Source of the DNA: Arcobacter cryaerophilus gv. crypticus
GTDB lineage: Bacteria; Campylobacterota; Campylobacteria; Campylobacterales; Arcobacteraceae
NCBI RefSeq assembly: GCF_002993025.1
Contig: NZ_NXGI01000010.1
Location: 62,001-126,000 of the forward strand
Direction of reading: 5' to 3'
Length of the DNA stretch: 64,000 nucleotides
In this document: positions 26,719 through 36,586 of the stretch, in pieces
How the letters are laid out: every line of letters begins with the position of its first letter
Numbering within the stretch: the stretch's first letter is position 1
Program-made: the position numbers and the translations under genes
Notes under the pieces: generated by a model
Told to the model about the DNA's origin: nothing
Seen by the model: only the letters and a program-made list of their open reading frames with translations
Database searches by the model: none

Positions 26719-27549
26719 TTATAAAATTTCATGTAAACTATTTGCTTTTTTCATCCAATTTTCTAACTCTTCATATCTCTCATCTTCAATCATTTTTTTG
26801 GCTTCATTCATTTGGTCTTCAAAAGATTTAATACTTTCAAGCATATTTTCTCTATTTTGCTTAAAAATATCTCCCCACATTCTTGGGCTTGATTTTGCGA
26901 TTCTACTCATATCTTTAAATCCTCCAGCAGCAAGTGCAATAATCTCTTTTGGATTTTGATGACTCATAACAGTATTTGCAAGTCCAAATGAGATTAAATG
27001 AGGTAAATGTGATATATAACAAGCATTTACATCGTGCTCGTGGCTATTCATAACCACAATTCTCATACCTATTTCTTGGAAAATCTTAAAAGCTTTATTA
27101 ACATGTATATTTGCATTATCTTCCAAATCACATAAAACTACTGTTTTTCCCTCATATAGATTGTCAATAGCAGCTTTTGGACCATTTTTTTCTGTTCCTG
27201 TCATTGGGTGCGCTGCTACAAAATTCTTTCTAATCTTTGCAGGAATATTTTTTACAATATACTCTTTAGTTGAACCCATATCTATAATAGTTGTTTTATC
27301 ATCAATATCTAAAAAATCAGGAAACATAGAAATAATAGCATCAACAGGAATAGACAAGATAATAACATCTGAAACTTCTTTTAAAGTTTCTAAATCAACA
27401 AGCTCATCAACAAGCCCTAACTCTTCTATCTCTTTTTTACTTTTTTCACTATTTGTAAATCCATAAACTTTTTTTGAAATACCATATCTTTTAACAGCCT
27501 TTGCCAAAGAACCGCCCATAAGTCCTAAACCAACAATTCCAATGTTCAA
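26719..27549 (-). CDS. tyrA: prephenate dehydrogenase
   Basis: The 276-aa protein has an N-terminal NAD-binding fold (NIGIVGLGLMGGSLAKAV), AAHPMTGTEKNGP with the catalytic histidine region, and ACYISHLPHLISFGLA, as in monofunctional TyrA. It oxidatively decarboxylates prephenate to 4-hydroxyphenylpyruvate for tyrosine synthesis. There is no chorismate mutase or ACT domain. It starts with TTG at 27549, six bases after AAAAGG. It is divergent from bamA. Confidence 0.93.
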   Translation of the reverse strand: MNIGIVGLGLMGGSLAKAVKRYGISKKVYGFTNSEKSKKEIEELGLVDELVDLETLKEVSDVIILSIPVDAIISMFPDFLDIDDKTTIIDMGSTKEYIVKNIPAKIRKNFVAAHPMTGTEKNGPKAAIDNLYEGKTVVLCDLEDNANIHVNKAFKIFQEIGMRIVVMNSHEHDVNACYISHLPHLISFGLANTVMSHQNPKEIIALAAGGFKDMSRIAKSSPRMWGDIFKQNRENMLESIKSFEDQMNEAKKMIEDERYEELENWMKKANSLHEIL

Positions 27550-27653
27550 ATTTAACCTTTTTTAAGTAATTTTGCCAAAATTATAGCTTACTTTAGATTT
27601 ATATAAACTATTTTTAGATATATTATTGCTTAATTTTGAAAACAAGGACATTT

Positions 27654-29930
27654 GTGAAAAATCGAATAACTCTTTTATCTTTAGCTTGCGCTACTGTTTT
27701 AAGTGCAAGTAGCATTAAATCTATTGAATACTTAAATGTAAGTAAAGTATCGCCGCAAGTTTTAGAAGAAACTTTGGGAATGAGAACTGGTGATAACTTA
27801 GATAGTGACAAGCTAAATGAAGCTTTAATAAAATTTTATAGCTATGGTTACTTTGATGATATAGCAATAGATAATGACAATGGAAATCTAAAAATTATCT
27901 TTAAAGAGAAACCATCAATTGCAAATGTTGATATAAAAGGTTATAAAACTAGAAGTGAAGATACTGATGCTATTAAAAAAGTCTTAAAACTAAACAAAGG
28001 TTCTATGTATAGTGAAAAAAGAGTTAAAGAGGCAAAAGATCAACTTTTAGGAATGTTAGCTAGTGAAGGTTTTATCAACTCTGTTGTTGAAGTTGAAACA
28101 GAAAAATTAAGTGATTCTTCTATAAAGCTTACTTTTAATGTAAATAAAGGTGATGAAATTATCATAAGAGAAGCAAAATATCACGGTGCTAGCGAATTAG
28201 ATGGAAGTGACTTTAAAAAAGTGACTGCAAATAAAGAGAAAGAGTTTGCTTCTTGGTGGTTTGGTCAAAGTGATGGTGAGATGAAAATTGATCAACTAAA
28301 ATATGATGCTAGAAGAATAAATGACTTGTATTTTGAAAAAGGTTACTTAGATGCAGATATAAAAGAACCATTTTTAGATATAGATTTTGCTTCAAATCAA
28401 GCAAAACTTGACTTTTTTGTTAAAGAAGGTGAAAAATATACTACAAATGATATAAAAATCTTTTTAGACCCTTCAATAGTAGATCCTGAAGAGATTTATT
28501 CAGAGTTAAAACTAAAAACTGATAGAACATTTAACATTAAAAAACTAAGAGATGACCAAGAATATATTAGAACTTTGGTTGCTGACAAAGGTTATGCTTA
28601 TGCTGATGTTAAATTTGATTTAAAGAAAAATGAAGCTGAACATAGAGTTGATGTTGTATTTAGTGTAGTTCCAGGACAACAAGTATATATAAATGATGTA
28701 AAAATATCTGGAAATGCAAGAACTCTTGATAGAGTTGTAAGAAGAGATGTATATTTAGCACCTGGAGATATGTATAATCTTACAGATTTAAAAGATGCAA
28801 AAAGTAAACTAAAAAGATCTAGTTTCTTTGAAGATGTTCAAATTGAAGAAAAAAGAATAAGTGAAGATAAAATGGATTTATCTGTAAAAGTAACAGAAGC
28901 ACCAACTGGAAGTATTATGCTAGGTGGGGGATATGGTTCTTATGATAAATTAATGATAAACGGATCTGTAAGTGATACAAATATCTTTGGAAGTGGTCTT
29001 ACTCTCTCTTTAAGTGGTGATTTATCAAAAAGATCAAATAGATACGAAGTAGCTCTTAAAAATCCTGCTATCAACGATAGCGACTATAATGGTGAAGTTG
29101 AAGCTCACTCAACAAAAATTGAGTATAGAAGAAGTCAATATGATTCAGATGTAAAAACAAAAGGCTTCTCTGTTGCAGCTGGGAAAGAGGTAGTAAGAAA
29201 TACATATGTTGGTGCTAGATATGGACTTGATTTTATAAAAGAGGTTTATAATTATGAAAATAGTTTTTTAACTACTTACAATGCACAATCTCAAGCATTT
29301 AAAGATCAAAATAAATTATTTCAAGATCAAGACTATACAAATAGCTCTATTACACCTTATATAAACTATGATAGTACAAATGATTTTTATTTTCCAACAG
29401 CTGGTATAAAAGCTGGGGCTTCTGTTGAATATGCAGGAGTTGGTGGAGATTCAAAATATATTAAACCTGGGGTTAATTTTAGATATTTCTACTCTTTGGA
29501 AGATTTAACAGAGCTTGACTGGATTTTAAGATTTAAAACTCAAGCTAAAATGTTAATTGACAATGGTCAAATAAATCAAGGAGATTCTTTGTATCTTGGA
29601 GGTCCAAAAACTTTAAGAGGATATAAATCTTATGCTTTCCCAAATAATGAATCTGGATATTATCAAGATCCTTATGAAAAAATGTGGTCAAATCAAGCAG
29701 AAATTAGTTTCCCATTAGTTCCATCTGCAAAAATGAGATGGGGACTATTTTATGATTATGGTATGATTGGTAAAAATAGCTTTAGTGAAGTAACAAGATC
29801 AGGAACAGGAGCATTGCTAGAGTGGATTTCTCCAATGGGTCCTTTACAATTAATATTTGCTAAACCTATTGGTGATAAACCAGGTGATGATACATCAAGC
29901 TTTGAGTTCTCTTTTGGAACAAGTTTCTAA
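27654..29930 (+). CDS. bamA: outer-membrane protein assembly factor BamA
   Basis: The 758-aa protein has a signal peptide (MKNRITLLSLACATVLSA), five predicted POTRA repeats over about residues 25-420, and a 16-strand Omp85 barrel with LYLGGPKTLRGY and a C-terminal phenylalanine (FSFGTSF). BamA inserts beta-barrel proteins in the outer membrane. GTG at 27654, five bases after AAGGA, gives a proper signal peptide. A TTG six codons upstream would add a poor extension. It heads the run bamA-mqnC-M16-gltX-yggT-slt. Confidence 0.95.
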   Translation: MKNRITLLSLACATVLSASSIKSIEYLNVSKVSPQVLEETLGMRTGDNLDSDKLNEALIKFYSYGYFDDIAIDNDNGNLKIIFKEKPSIANVDIKGYKTRSEDTDAIKKVLKLNKGSMYSEKRVKEAKDQLLGMLASEGFINSVVEVETEKLSDSSIKLTFNVNKGDEIIIREAKYHGASELDGSDFKKVTANKEKEFASWWFGQSDGEMKIDQLKYDARRINDLYFEKGYLDADIKEPFLDIDFASNQAKLDFFVKEGEKYTTNDIKIFLDPSIVDPEEIYSELKLKTDRTFNIKKLRDDQEYIRTLVADKGYAYADVKFDLKKNEAEHRVDVVFSVVPGQQVYINDVKISGNARTLDRVVRRDVYLAPGDMYNLTDLKDAKSKLKRSSFFEDVQIEEKRISEDKMDLSVKVTEAPTGSIMLGGGYGSYDKLMINGSVSDTNIFGSGLTLSLSGDLSKRSNRYEVALKNPAINDSDYNGEVEAHSTKIEYRRSQYDSDVKTKGFSVAAGKEVVRNTYVGARYGLDFIKEVYNYENSFLTTYNAQSQAFKDQNKLFQDQDYTNSSITPYINYDSTNDFYFPTAGIKAGASVEYAGVGGDSKYIKPGVNFRYFYSLEDLTELDWILRFKTQAKMLIDNGQINQGDSLYLGGPKTLRGYKSYAFPNNESGYYQDPYEKMWSNQAEISFPLVPSAKMRWGLFYDYGMIGKNSFSEVTRSGTGALLEWISPMGPLQLIFAKPIGDKPGDDTSSFEFSFGTSF

Positions 29931-31003
29931 TGACAAAAAAAATCAAGCTTGATTTAAAAAAAAGATTAAGCAAAGAAGATGCACTTGATTTAATCAAAAA
30001 TGCATCTTTGCTAGATTTAGCTAAGATGGCAAGTGCAAAAAAAAATGAGCTTCATAGTGAAAAACTAACTACTTTTATAGTGGATAGAAATATAAACTAT
30101 ACAAATGTATGTTGGGTTGATTGCAAGTTTTGTGCTTTTTTTAGACACAAAAAAGATAATGATAGTTATGTTTTAAAATTTGATGAAATTGATGCAAAAA
30201 TAGAAGAACTTTTAGCAATTGGTGGAACTCAAATTCTTTTTCAAGGTGGTGTTCATCCAAATTTAAAAATTGATTATTATGAAGAGCTAGTAAATCATAT
30301 TCATACAAAATATCCACAAATTACAATTCATGGCTTTTCATCTATTGAAATAGATTTTATAGCAAAAGTTTCAAAAATCTCAATACTAGAAGTTTTAAAA
30401 AGACTTCAAGCAAAGGGATTAAGCTCAATTCCAGGAGCTGGAGCTGAAATTTTAAGTGATAGAGTAAGAGATATAATTGCTCCAAAAAAAATGGATACAC
30501 AAGAGTGGTTAGAGGTTCATAGACTTGCACACTCTATTGGAATGAAAACAACTGCTACTATGATGTTTGGAACTGTTGAAACAGATGAAGAGATTATTGA
30601 GCATTGGGATTTGATTAGAAAATTACAAGATGAAACTGGTGGTTTTAGAGCATTTATTATGTGGAGTTTTCAAGGTGAAAATACAAAATTAATTGAAGAG
30701 CATCCAGAAATAAAACCACAATCTTCAAATAGATATTTAAGACTTTTGGCAGTTTCAAGACTATATTTAGATAATTTTGCAAATCTTCAAAGCTCTTGGG
30801 TTACACAAGGCTCATATATTGGTCAAATGGCTCTTAAATTTGGAGCAAATGATTTAGGAAGTACTATGATGGAAGAGAATGTTGTAAAAGCAGCTGGTGC
30901 TGCTAATAGAATGAATCAAGATGAAATGATAAGATTAATAAAAGATATAGGTGAAACTCCAGCAAAAAGAGATACTGCTTATAATATCTTAGAGAGATTT
31001 TAA
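29930..31003 (+). CDS. mqnC: cyclic dehypoxanthine futalosine synthase (radical SAM)
   Basis: The 357-aa radical SAM protein has Cys61, Cys65 and Cys68 in CWVDCKFC plus FFRH, GGTQILFQGGVHP and FGTVET, typical of MqnC. It cyclises dehypoxanthine futalosine, a step of the futalosine route to menaquinone. This route is known in Campylobacterota. MqnE is the nearest alternative, but MqnC signatures and gene length fit better. Its ATG shares one base with the bamA stop. Confidence 0.88.
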   Translation: MTKKIKLDLKKRLSKEDALDLIKNASLLDLAKMASAKKNELHSEKLTTFIVDRNINYTNVCWVDCKFCAFFRHKKDNDSYVLKFDEIDAKIEELLAIGGTQILFQGGVHPNLKIDYYEELVNHIHTKYPQITIHGFSSIEIDFIAKVSKISILEVLKRLQAKGLSSIPGAGAEILSDRVRDIIAPKKMDTQEWLEVHRLAHSIGMKTTATMMFGTVETDEEIIEHWDLIRKLQDETGGFRAFIMWSFQGENTKLIEEHPEIKPQSSNRYLRLLAVSRLYLDNFANLQSSWVTQGSYIGQMALKFGANDLGSTMMEENVVKAAGAANRMNQDEMIRLIKDIGETPAKRDTAYNILERF

Positions 31004-31007
31004 TAAA

Positions 31008-32297
31008 ATGAAAACAAGATATATATTATATATTTTTTTACTATTACAAGGAAGTTTAATGAGTGCAACAATAAAACATATAAATATAAATAATATTGAT
31101 ATCCCAGTGATTTTTGAAGAACAAAAATCGCTTCCAATTTTAAATCTACAATTAATTTTTAAAAATTCTGGATATATAAAAGATAATGAAAATTTAGGAC
31201 TTGCTAGCTTATCAGCTAGAGTTTTAAATGAAGGAACAAAAAAATCAGGAAGTGTTAAATTTTCTGAAGTCTTAGATGACAATGCTATTACTATTCATAG
31301 CGCTGTTGGTTTTGAAACTCTTACAATAGAACTTTCAAGCCTAAAAGAGAAATCAACTCTTGCTATTAAATCTTTAGATGAACTTTTAAAATCTCCAAAT
31401 TTATCAAAAGATACATTAGAAAAAGTAAAAACTTTGGCTATTGGAAGTTTAAAAAGAAAAGAAAATGACTTTGATGATGTAGCAAGTAAGGGTTTAAATT
31501 CTCTACTTTATAGTGGAACTGCTTTGGCAAATCCTGCTGGTGGAACAATAGAATCTATTTCAAAAATTGAACTAAAAAATATAGATGAATTTTTAAAAAA
31601 ATCTTTAACTTTAAATAATTTAACTATTGTTGCAGGTGGAGATATTAGCTTTCTTGAGTTAGAAAATGCTTTAAAACCTCTTTTAAAAGAGCTAAAAGTT
31701 GGAGAAAAAGAAGATAATAAAAAAATAGAGTTTGTATCTAAAAAAGAAGAAAAAGAGCTTTTAAAACAGACAGAACAAGCATATATCTATTTTGGTTCAA
31801 ATTTTAATGCAAAAGCTCAAGATGAAGAGAACTACAAAGCAAAAGTTGCTTCATTTATTTTAGGTGGTTCTGGATTTGGTTCAAGATTAATGGAAGAGAT
31901 AAGAGTAAAAAGAGGTTTAGCATATAGTGCTTATGCAACTATTGGAATAAATAGACTTTACTCAAGCTTTAGTGGATATTTACAAACAAAAAATGAGAGT
32001 GCTTCTCAAGCTATTAATATTGTAAAAAGTTTAGTTGATGAATTTGTAAAAAATGGAGTAACAAAAGAAGAACTTGATGCTGCAAAAAATTTCCTTTTAG
32101 GAAGTGAGCCACTAAGAACTGAGACTTTAGCACAAAGATTAAATAGAGCATTTATGCTAGATTTCAGAGGTTTAAGTCTTGATTATCCAAAACTTGAACT
32201 AGAAAAAATCCAAAATTTAAGTTTAGAAGATTTAAACGACTATATAAAAACTCACACTGAGTTAAATAATTTAACATTTTTTATTGTAAGGAAATAG
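31008..32297 (+). CDS. M16-family peptidase-like protein, zinc site missing
   Basis: The 429-aa protein has a signal peptide (ends about MSA, residue 19) and two M16 half-domains. At the place of the inverted zinc motif HxxEH it reads GLASLSARVLNEGT, so the zinc-binding residues are absent. The second half keeps RVKRGLAYSAYA, the R/Y substrate motif. This is like the inactive partner of two-chain M16 proteases. No active-chain partner is in the window. Predicted periplasmic. It is four bases after mqnC. Confidence 0.8.
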   Translation: MKTRYILYIFLLLQGSLMSATIKHININNIDIPVIFEEQKSLPILNLQLIFKNSGYIKDNENLGLASLSARVLNEGTKKSGSVKFSEVLDDNAITIHSAVGFETLTIELSSLKEKSTLAIKSLDELLKSPNLSKDTLEKVKTLAIGSLKRKENDFDDVASKGLNSLLYSGTALANPAGGTIESISKIELKNIDEFLKKSLTLNNLTIVAGGDISFLELENALKPLLKELKVGEKEDNKKIEFVSKKEEKELLKQTEQAYIYFGSNFNAKAQDEENYKAKVASFILGGSGFGSRLMEEIRVKRGLAYSAYATIGINRLYSSFSGYLQTKNESASQAINIVKSLVDEFVKNGVTKEELDAAKNFLLGSEPLRTETLAQRLNRAFMLDFRGLSLDYPKLELEKIQNLSLEDLNDYIKTHTELNNLTFFIVRK

Positions 32298-32300
32298 TTT

Positions 32301-33602
32301 ATGCTAAGATTTGCACCAAGCCCAACAGGAGATATGCATATAGGAAATTTGCGAGTTGCAATTTTTAACTATATTGTATCAAAACAATTAAACGAAGGGC
32401 TTATTATAAGAATTGAAGATACAGATAAAGAGAGAAATATTGAAGGAAAAGATAAAGAGATTTTAGAGATTTTAAATCTTTTCTCTATTGAATACCAAAG
32501 TGTTTTTTATCAAAGTGAAAACCTAAAGTATCATCAAAAGATGGCTTTGCAACTTATGACTCAAAAAAAAGCATTTGCTTGTTTTTGTAGTGATGATAAA
32601 CTTCTTGAGCTAAAAGAAGAGAGTATAAAAAAAGGTATTGCTTTTAGATATGATGGTTTTTGTGAAACGCTAAGTGATGAAACTGTTTTAAATACAAATG
32701 CACCTTTTACAGTAAGACTAAAAAAACCTGATCATAATATTAAATTTACAGACCTTTTAAAAGGTGATTTTGATTATGCTCCTTTTGATGTTGATAGTTT
32801 TATTATTTTAAGACAAGATAAAACGCCAACATATAACTATGCTTGTAGTGTTGATGATATGCTAATGGATATATCTATGGTAATAAGAGGTGAAGATCAT
32901 GTTTCAAATACTCCAAAACAAATACACATTAGAGAGAGTTTAGCTTATACAAAAGAGATAAAATATGTTCATCTACCAATTATTTTAAATGCGACTACTG
33001 GCAAAAAAATGAGTAAAAGAGATGATGCAAGTAGTGTAAAATGGCTAATTGATGAAGGTTTTTTACCAAGTGCTATTGCAAACTATCTTGTGCTTATGGG
33101 AAATAAAACTCCAACAGAGATTTTTACTCTTGAAGAAGCAATTTCATGGTTTAAAATAGAAAATGTTTCAAAAAGTGGAGCAAAGTTTGATATTGATAAA
33201 CTAAGATTTATAAATAGAAAACATATAGAACTATTAGATGAGATGAGATTATCAAAAATTTTAGGATTTGCTGATAATGATATTGGAAAATTAGCAAAAT
33301 TATATTTAGAAGAGACAAGTACGCTAAAAGAGATAAAAGCAAAACTAAATGATATTTTTGCTCAAAAATCTACACTTGAAGGTTTTGAACAAGAGAGTAA
33401 AAATATTAAAGAGGCTTTAAAAGTTGCACCATATTTTGAAAATTATGATGATTTGAAAGATTATGTTGTAGAAAAAACAGGACTTAAGGGTAAAAATCTG
33501 TTTAAACCATTAAGATATATTCTTACAGGTGTTGAAAATGGACCAAATTTAACAGATATTTATCCATTTATTAAAAACTATATTGGGGAGATTACAAAAT
33601 GA
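32301..33602 (+). CDS. gltX: glutamyl-tRNA synthetase
   Basis: The 433-aa class I synthetase has the HIGH-type [13 protein letters not shown] and the KMSKRD loop. A CFC motif and a distal C at residues about 97-125 may form a zinc site. The C-terminal anticodon-binding part is short. It charges tRNA-Glu. Many Campylobacterota have two GltX paralogues, one charging tRNA-Gln, and I cannot tell which this is. It overlaps yggT by four bases. Confidence 0.93.
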   Translation: MLRFAPSPTGDMHIGNLRVAIFNYIVSKQLNEGLIIRIEDTDKERNIEGKDKEILEILNLFSIEYQSVFYQSENLKYHQKMALQLMTQKKAFACFCSDDKLLELKEESIKKGIAFRYDGFCETLSDETVLNTNAPFTVRLKKPDHNIKFTDLLKGDFDYAPFDVDSFIILRQDKTPTYNYACSVDDMLMDISMVIRGEDHVSNTPKQIHIRESLAYTKEIKYVHLPIILNATTGKKMSKRDDASSVKWLIDEGFLPSAIANYLVLMGNKTPTEIFTLEEAISWFKIENVSKSGAKFDIDKLRFINRKHIELLDEMRLSKILGFADNDIGKLAKLYLEETSTLKEIKAKLNDIFAQKSTLEGFEQESKNIKEALKVAPYFENYDDLKDYVVEKTGLKGKNLFKPLRYILTGVENGPNLTDIYPFIKNYIGEITK

Positions 33603-33871
33603 TAGATGCACTTTTTAGTTCATTTTTAACTATTTTTTTTAGTGTTATTTTTATTTACAAGTGGATTGTTATTATTTCAGCACTTTTAACTTGGGTTAAA
33701 CCAGACCCATATAATCCAATAGTTCAAATGCTATATAGATTAACAGAGCCTGTTTATGCAAAAATGAGACAATATATTCCAACAACTTTTGGAGGAATGG
33801 ATTTAGCTCCACTTATTTTGATTTTTGCTCTTATATTTTTAGAGACATTTTTACAAAAAGTTCTTTTATAG
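33599..33871 (+). CDS. YggT-family membrane protein
   Basis: The 90-aa protein has two hydrophobic helices flanking [26 protein letters not shown], the YggT family signature. Members are small inner-membrane proteins linked to cell-division or osmotic phenotypes, without a settled function. It overlaps the gltX stop (ATGA) and is followed six bases later by slt. Confidence 0.87.
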   Translation: MIDALFSSFLTIFFSVIFIYKWIVIISALLTWVKPDPYNPIVQMLYRLTEPVYAKMRQYIPTTFGGMDLAPLILIFALIFLETFLQKVLL

Positions 33872-33876
33872 AAATT

Positions 33877-35538
33877 ATGCTAAAAATATTTAAATTTTCT
33901 CTTTTATTTACGCTTAGTCTAAATCTTTTTGCAAATAGTATAAATACTGATTTTATGCAAAAAGATTTTAAAATAACTTTTAAATGGCTTGAAGAAAAGC
34001 CAAAATCAAGTGCAAAAGATTTTTTCATATTACAATATCTTCAAGATGAAGAGTTAAGTTATGAAAATGCAAAAAAAGCTTACGATATGAGAAATGGAAG
34101 AAACGCTCTTCTTGATAAAGCTTTTAAGCAAAAATTCAATGAAAAAATATCTCCAGAAGATAGGTTTTGTTACAACGCTTCAATTTTAGAGCTTAAAAAT
34201 AGCGATTCAAGATGTATTGCTCTTGGTTTAGCCTCACTTAAAAAAGCCTCTGATTTATCAAAAGATGATCTTACTTTTTTTATATCAAAACTAGATACTT
34301 ACCCTACTTTAAAAAATAATCTTATACTTATATCTTCAAATGATATTTTTAAAAAACTTATAACTAGCTCTAGCGATAAATTTTTGGAAATTTTTTTTGA
34401 AGTTAGTGATTCATATAGATATAAATACTTAAATCAATATATAAACCCAACTTTTTTGCATAAAATTGCTATGCATAAAGATTTTGAAAAATTTTTAAGA
34501 ACAGCTGTTTATGATAAAAAATTAAATAATATACAAAAATCTCTTGACAATTTAAAAACTGAAAAAATGCTAACAACAAATCTTCAATTTTTACTAGGCA
34601 TAAATGCAGTAAATAATCATAAACGAGAAAGTGCAAAGCAGTTTTTTCAAAACTCTTACGATATAGCACTTTTAAGAGGTGATAAAGATAGAGCAATCTT
34701 TTGGCTATATTTACTATCAAAAAACACTCTTTATCTTGAAGAATTAGCAAAAAGCTTTGAAGCAAATATATACTCTTTGTATGCAAAAGAGCTTTTAAAT
34801 ATAGTTCCAGATAATCTAGTTTTCAAAATAGATATGCAGATAAAACCTAGTTCTTATGACATTTATGATGCTTTTAGCTGGCTAGAAGTTACAGAAGATA
34901 GCAAAAAAAGTTTAGATGATATAAAGATGGAAAAATACTCAAATCTTTTTACACAAAAAAGCATGGAACCACATTTAGCTTTTATTCTTGAACGATATAA
35001 TAGATTTAGAAATCAATATTTTATAACTCCTTATGAAGATTTATTAGAAAATTATGGAATATACAAAAAAGTTTTAATCTACTCTATTGCAAAACAAGAA
35101 AGTCGATTTATTCCATCTTCAATTTCATTTTCAAGTGCTATGGGAATAATGCAAATTATGCCATTTTTATCAAAAGATATAGCAAGTAAGTTAGGTGATG
35201 ATTACAATATTTATGATCAGTTTTTACCTGCAAAAAATATACAATATGCAAGTTTTCATCTTGACTCATTAATTAAGCAATTCGATAGTAATCCTCTTTT
35301 TATAGCATATGCTTACAATGGTGGAGCTGGATATGCTAGAAGCCAACTAAAAAAAGGTTTGTTTAAAGATAAATCAGAGTTTGAACCATTTTTGAGTATG
35401 GAGATGATTTCATACAATGAAACAAGAGAATATGGTAAAAAAGTTTTAGCTAATTTTTATATATATAATAACTATTTAAATAGCGAGAATAAAATCTCAC
35501 TATCTTCTATTTTTCAAAATTTAGTGTGGCATCACTAG
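33877..35538 (+). CDS. slt: soluble lytic transglycosylase
   Basis: The 553-aa periplasmic protein has a signal peptide, a long alpha-helical superhelical region, then a C-terminal lysozyme-like domain: SIAKQESRFIPSSISFSSAMGIMQIMP with the catalytic Glu in KQES, and AYNGGAGYA. It cleaves peptidoglycan glycan strands with 1,6-anhydro product formation. Shorter than E. coli Slt70 but similar in layout. Its 3' end overlaps the convergent lipoprotein gene by 32 nt. Confidence 0.92.
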   Translation: MLKIFKFSLLFTLSLNLFANSINTDFMQKDFKITFKWLEEKPKSSAKDFFILQYLQDEELSYENAKKAYDMRNGRNALLDKAFKQKFNEKISPEDRFCYNASILELKNSDSRCIALGLASLKKASDLSKDDLTFFISKLDTYPTLKNNLILISSNDIFKKLITSSSDKFLEIFFEVSDSYRYKYLNQYINPTFLHKIAMHKDFEKFLRTAVYDKKLNNIQKSLDNLKTEKMLTTNLQFLLGINAVNNHKRESAKQFFQNSYDIALLRGDKDRAIFWLYLLSKNTLYLEELAKSFEANIYSLYAKELLNIVPDNLVFKIDMQIKPSSYDIYDAFSWLEVTEDSKKSLDDIKMEKYSNLFTQKSMEPHLAFILERYNRFRNQYFITPYEDLLENYGIYKKVLIYSIAKQESRFIPSSISFSSAMGIMQIMPFLSKDIASKLGDDYNIYDQFLPAKNIQYASFHLDSLIKQFDSNPLFIAYAYNGGAGYARSQLKKGLFKDKSEFEPFLSMEMISYNETREYGKKVLANFYIYNNYLNSENKISLSSIFQNLVWHH

Positions 35539-35986
35539 ATTTTGGTTTTAAAACAATATTTAAATTTTGTACCAACTCTTGATTACTAAATTTTACTAAA
35601 TAGTAGTTTCCCCAAAAATTTCTAAGCATCATATCTTCATATTTTTTATCATCTCTCTCTAATTTTTCAATAGAGATTGGAGTTTTTCCATTTAAAAGAA
35701 GTTCGTATCCATTTTTAGAAAAATCTATTTGTTCTTCTAGATTTGGGAAATATATATAAACCAAAAAATTCTCTTCTTTTTGGCTTATTTTTGGATCAAA
35801 TTTATTTAAGTATGTTGCCATAAGCGTTGCTTCTATTGCATCGTCTTTTATAATATCAGCTTTTTTTGTATTTCTAACTGCATTTGTCTCAATATCACCT
35901 TTATCAAAATATCTAAATGCACTATTTTTTGGTGTACAAGCTACAAACAAAAGTGAAATAGCGATTAAAAATAAACCTTTTTTCAT
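35507..35986 (-). CDS. lipoprotein of unknown function (Cj0842-position homologue)
   Basis: The 159-aa protein has a signal and lipobox LFVAC (Cys17), then an acidic and lysine-rich globular region with no known motif. In C. jejuni a lipoprotein of similar place lies between slt and mobB (from memory). It converges on slt with a 32-nt coding overlap. ATG at 35986 follows AGGAG. Probably outer-membrane anchored. Confidence 0.7.
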   Translation of the reverse strand: MKKGLFLIAISLLFVACTPKNSAFRYFDKGDIETNAVRNTKKADIIKDDAIEATLMATYLNKFDPKISQKEENFLVYIYFPNLEEQIDFSKNGYELLLNGKTPISIEKLERDDKKYEDMMLRNFWGNYYLVKFSNQELVQNLNIVLKPKSSDATLNFEK

Positions 35987-36075
35987 TAAAACTCCTCATA
36001 TATAAGGTAAAGATTATACAAAAACTACACTTTAAAATATATTTTTGCATAAATAGAGTTTAACAATTCTTTGGA

Positions 36076-36081
36076 TAAAAT
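36076..36081 (+). promoter_or_regulatory. -10 box of mobB, possible leaderless start
   Basis: TTTGGATAAAATCC, also seen as TTTGGATAAAATTT before pckA, puts TAAAAT exactly 7 nt before the ATG at 36089. There is no ribosome-binding site between them. Transcription starting about 7 nt after the box would begin on the start codon. Confidence 0.5.
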
Positions 36082-36088
36082 CCGAACT

Positions 36089-36586
36089 ATGAATAAAAAA
36101 AGATTAGTAGTAGCATTTTCAGGTCCATCAAATAGTGGTAAAACAACGGCAATTGTAAAAGTTGCAAGTATTTTACAAGACAATAACTTCAAAGTGTGTA
36201 TAGTAAAACACGATCCAAAAGATAAAGCAATGTTTGATAGAGAAGGAAAAGATTCTTTTAAATTCTCACAAACAGGTGCCAATGTTGCAGTTGTAAGCCC
36301 CAATAAAACAACTATTTTTAAAAAAGACAGTTCAACTATTGAGGAGTTAATACATATTTTTGATGATTTTGATTATCTACTTGTTGAAGGACTTAAAACT
36401 TTGGAACTTCCTAGAATTTCTATTTTCAGAAATAAGCTTGATGAAAGTTACTTTGAAGTTTCAAATGCTTTGGCTATTGATGATAGTATAGATAAAAAAG
36501 ATATTCCAAAAAGTCTTGATATTTTAGATTTAAATAAGCCACTTGAAATTATAAAGTGGATAGATAAAAATGCAAAAAGGGTATAG
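36089..36586 (+). CDS. mobB: molybdopterin-guanine dinucleotide biosynthesis adaptor MobB
   Basis: The 165-aa P-loop protein has VVAFSGPSNSGKTTAI (Walker A), KHDPKDK and LLVEGLK, typical of MobB, which aids attachment of GMP to molybdopterin. It supports molybdoenzymes such as SorA in this window. ATG at 36089 is preferred over a TTG six codons upstream that lies in the promoter. Its stop is directly followed by the fbp ATG. Confidence 0.88.
   Translation: MNKKRLVVAFSGPSNSGKTTAIVKVASILQDNNFKVCIVKHDPKDKAMFDREGKDSFKFSQTGANVAVVSPNKTTIFKKDSSTIEELIHIFDDFDYLLVEGLKTLELPRISIFRNKLDESYFEVSNALAIDDSIDKKDIPKSLDILDLNKPLEIIKWIDKNAKRV

Noticed and set aside
27636-27653. TTG start for bamA six codons upstream
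   Set aside because: The GTG at 27654 has AAGGA at ideal spacing and gives a normal signal peptide. The TTG would place the ribosome-binding site inside the gene.
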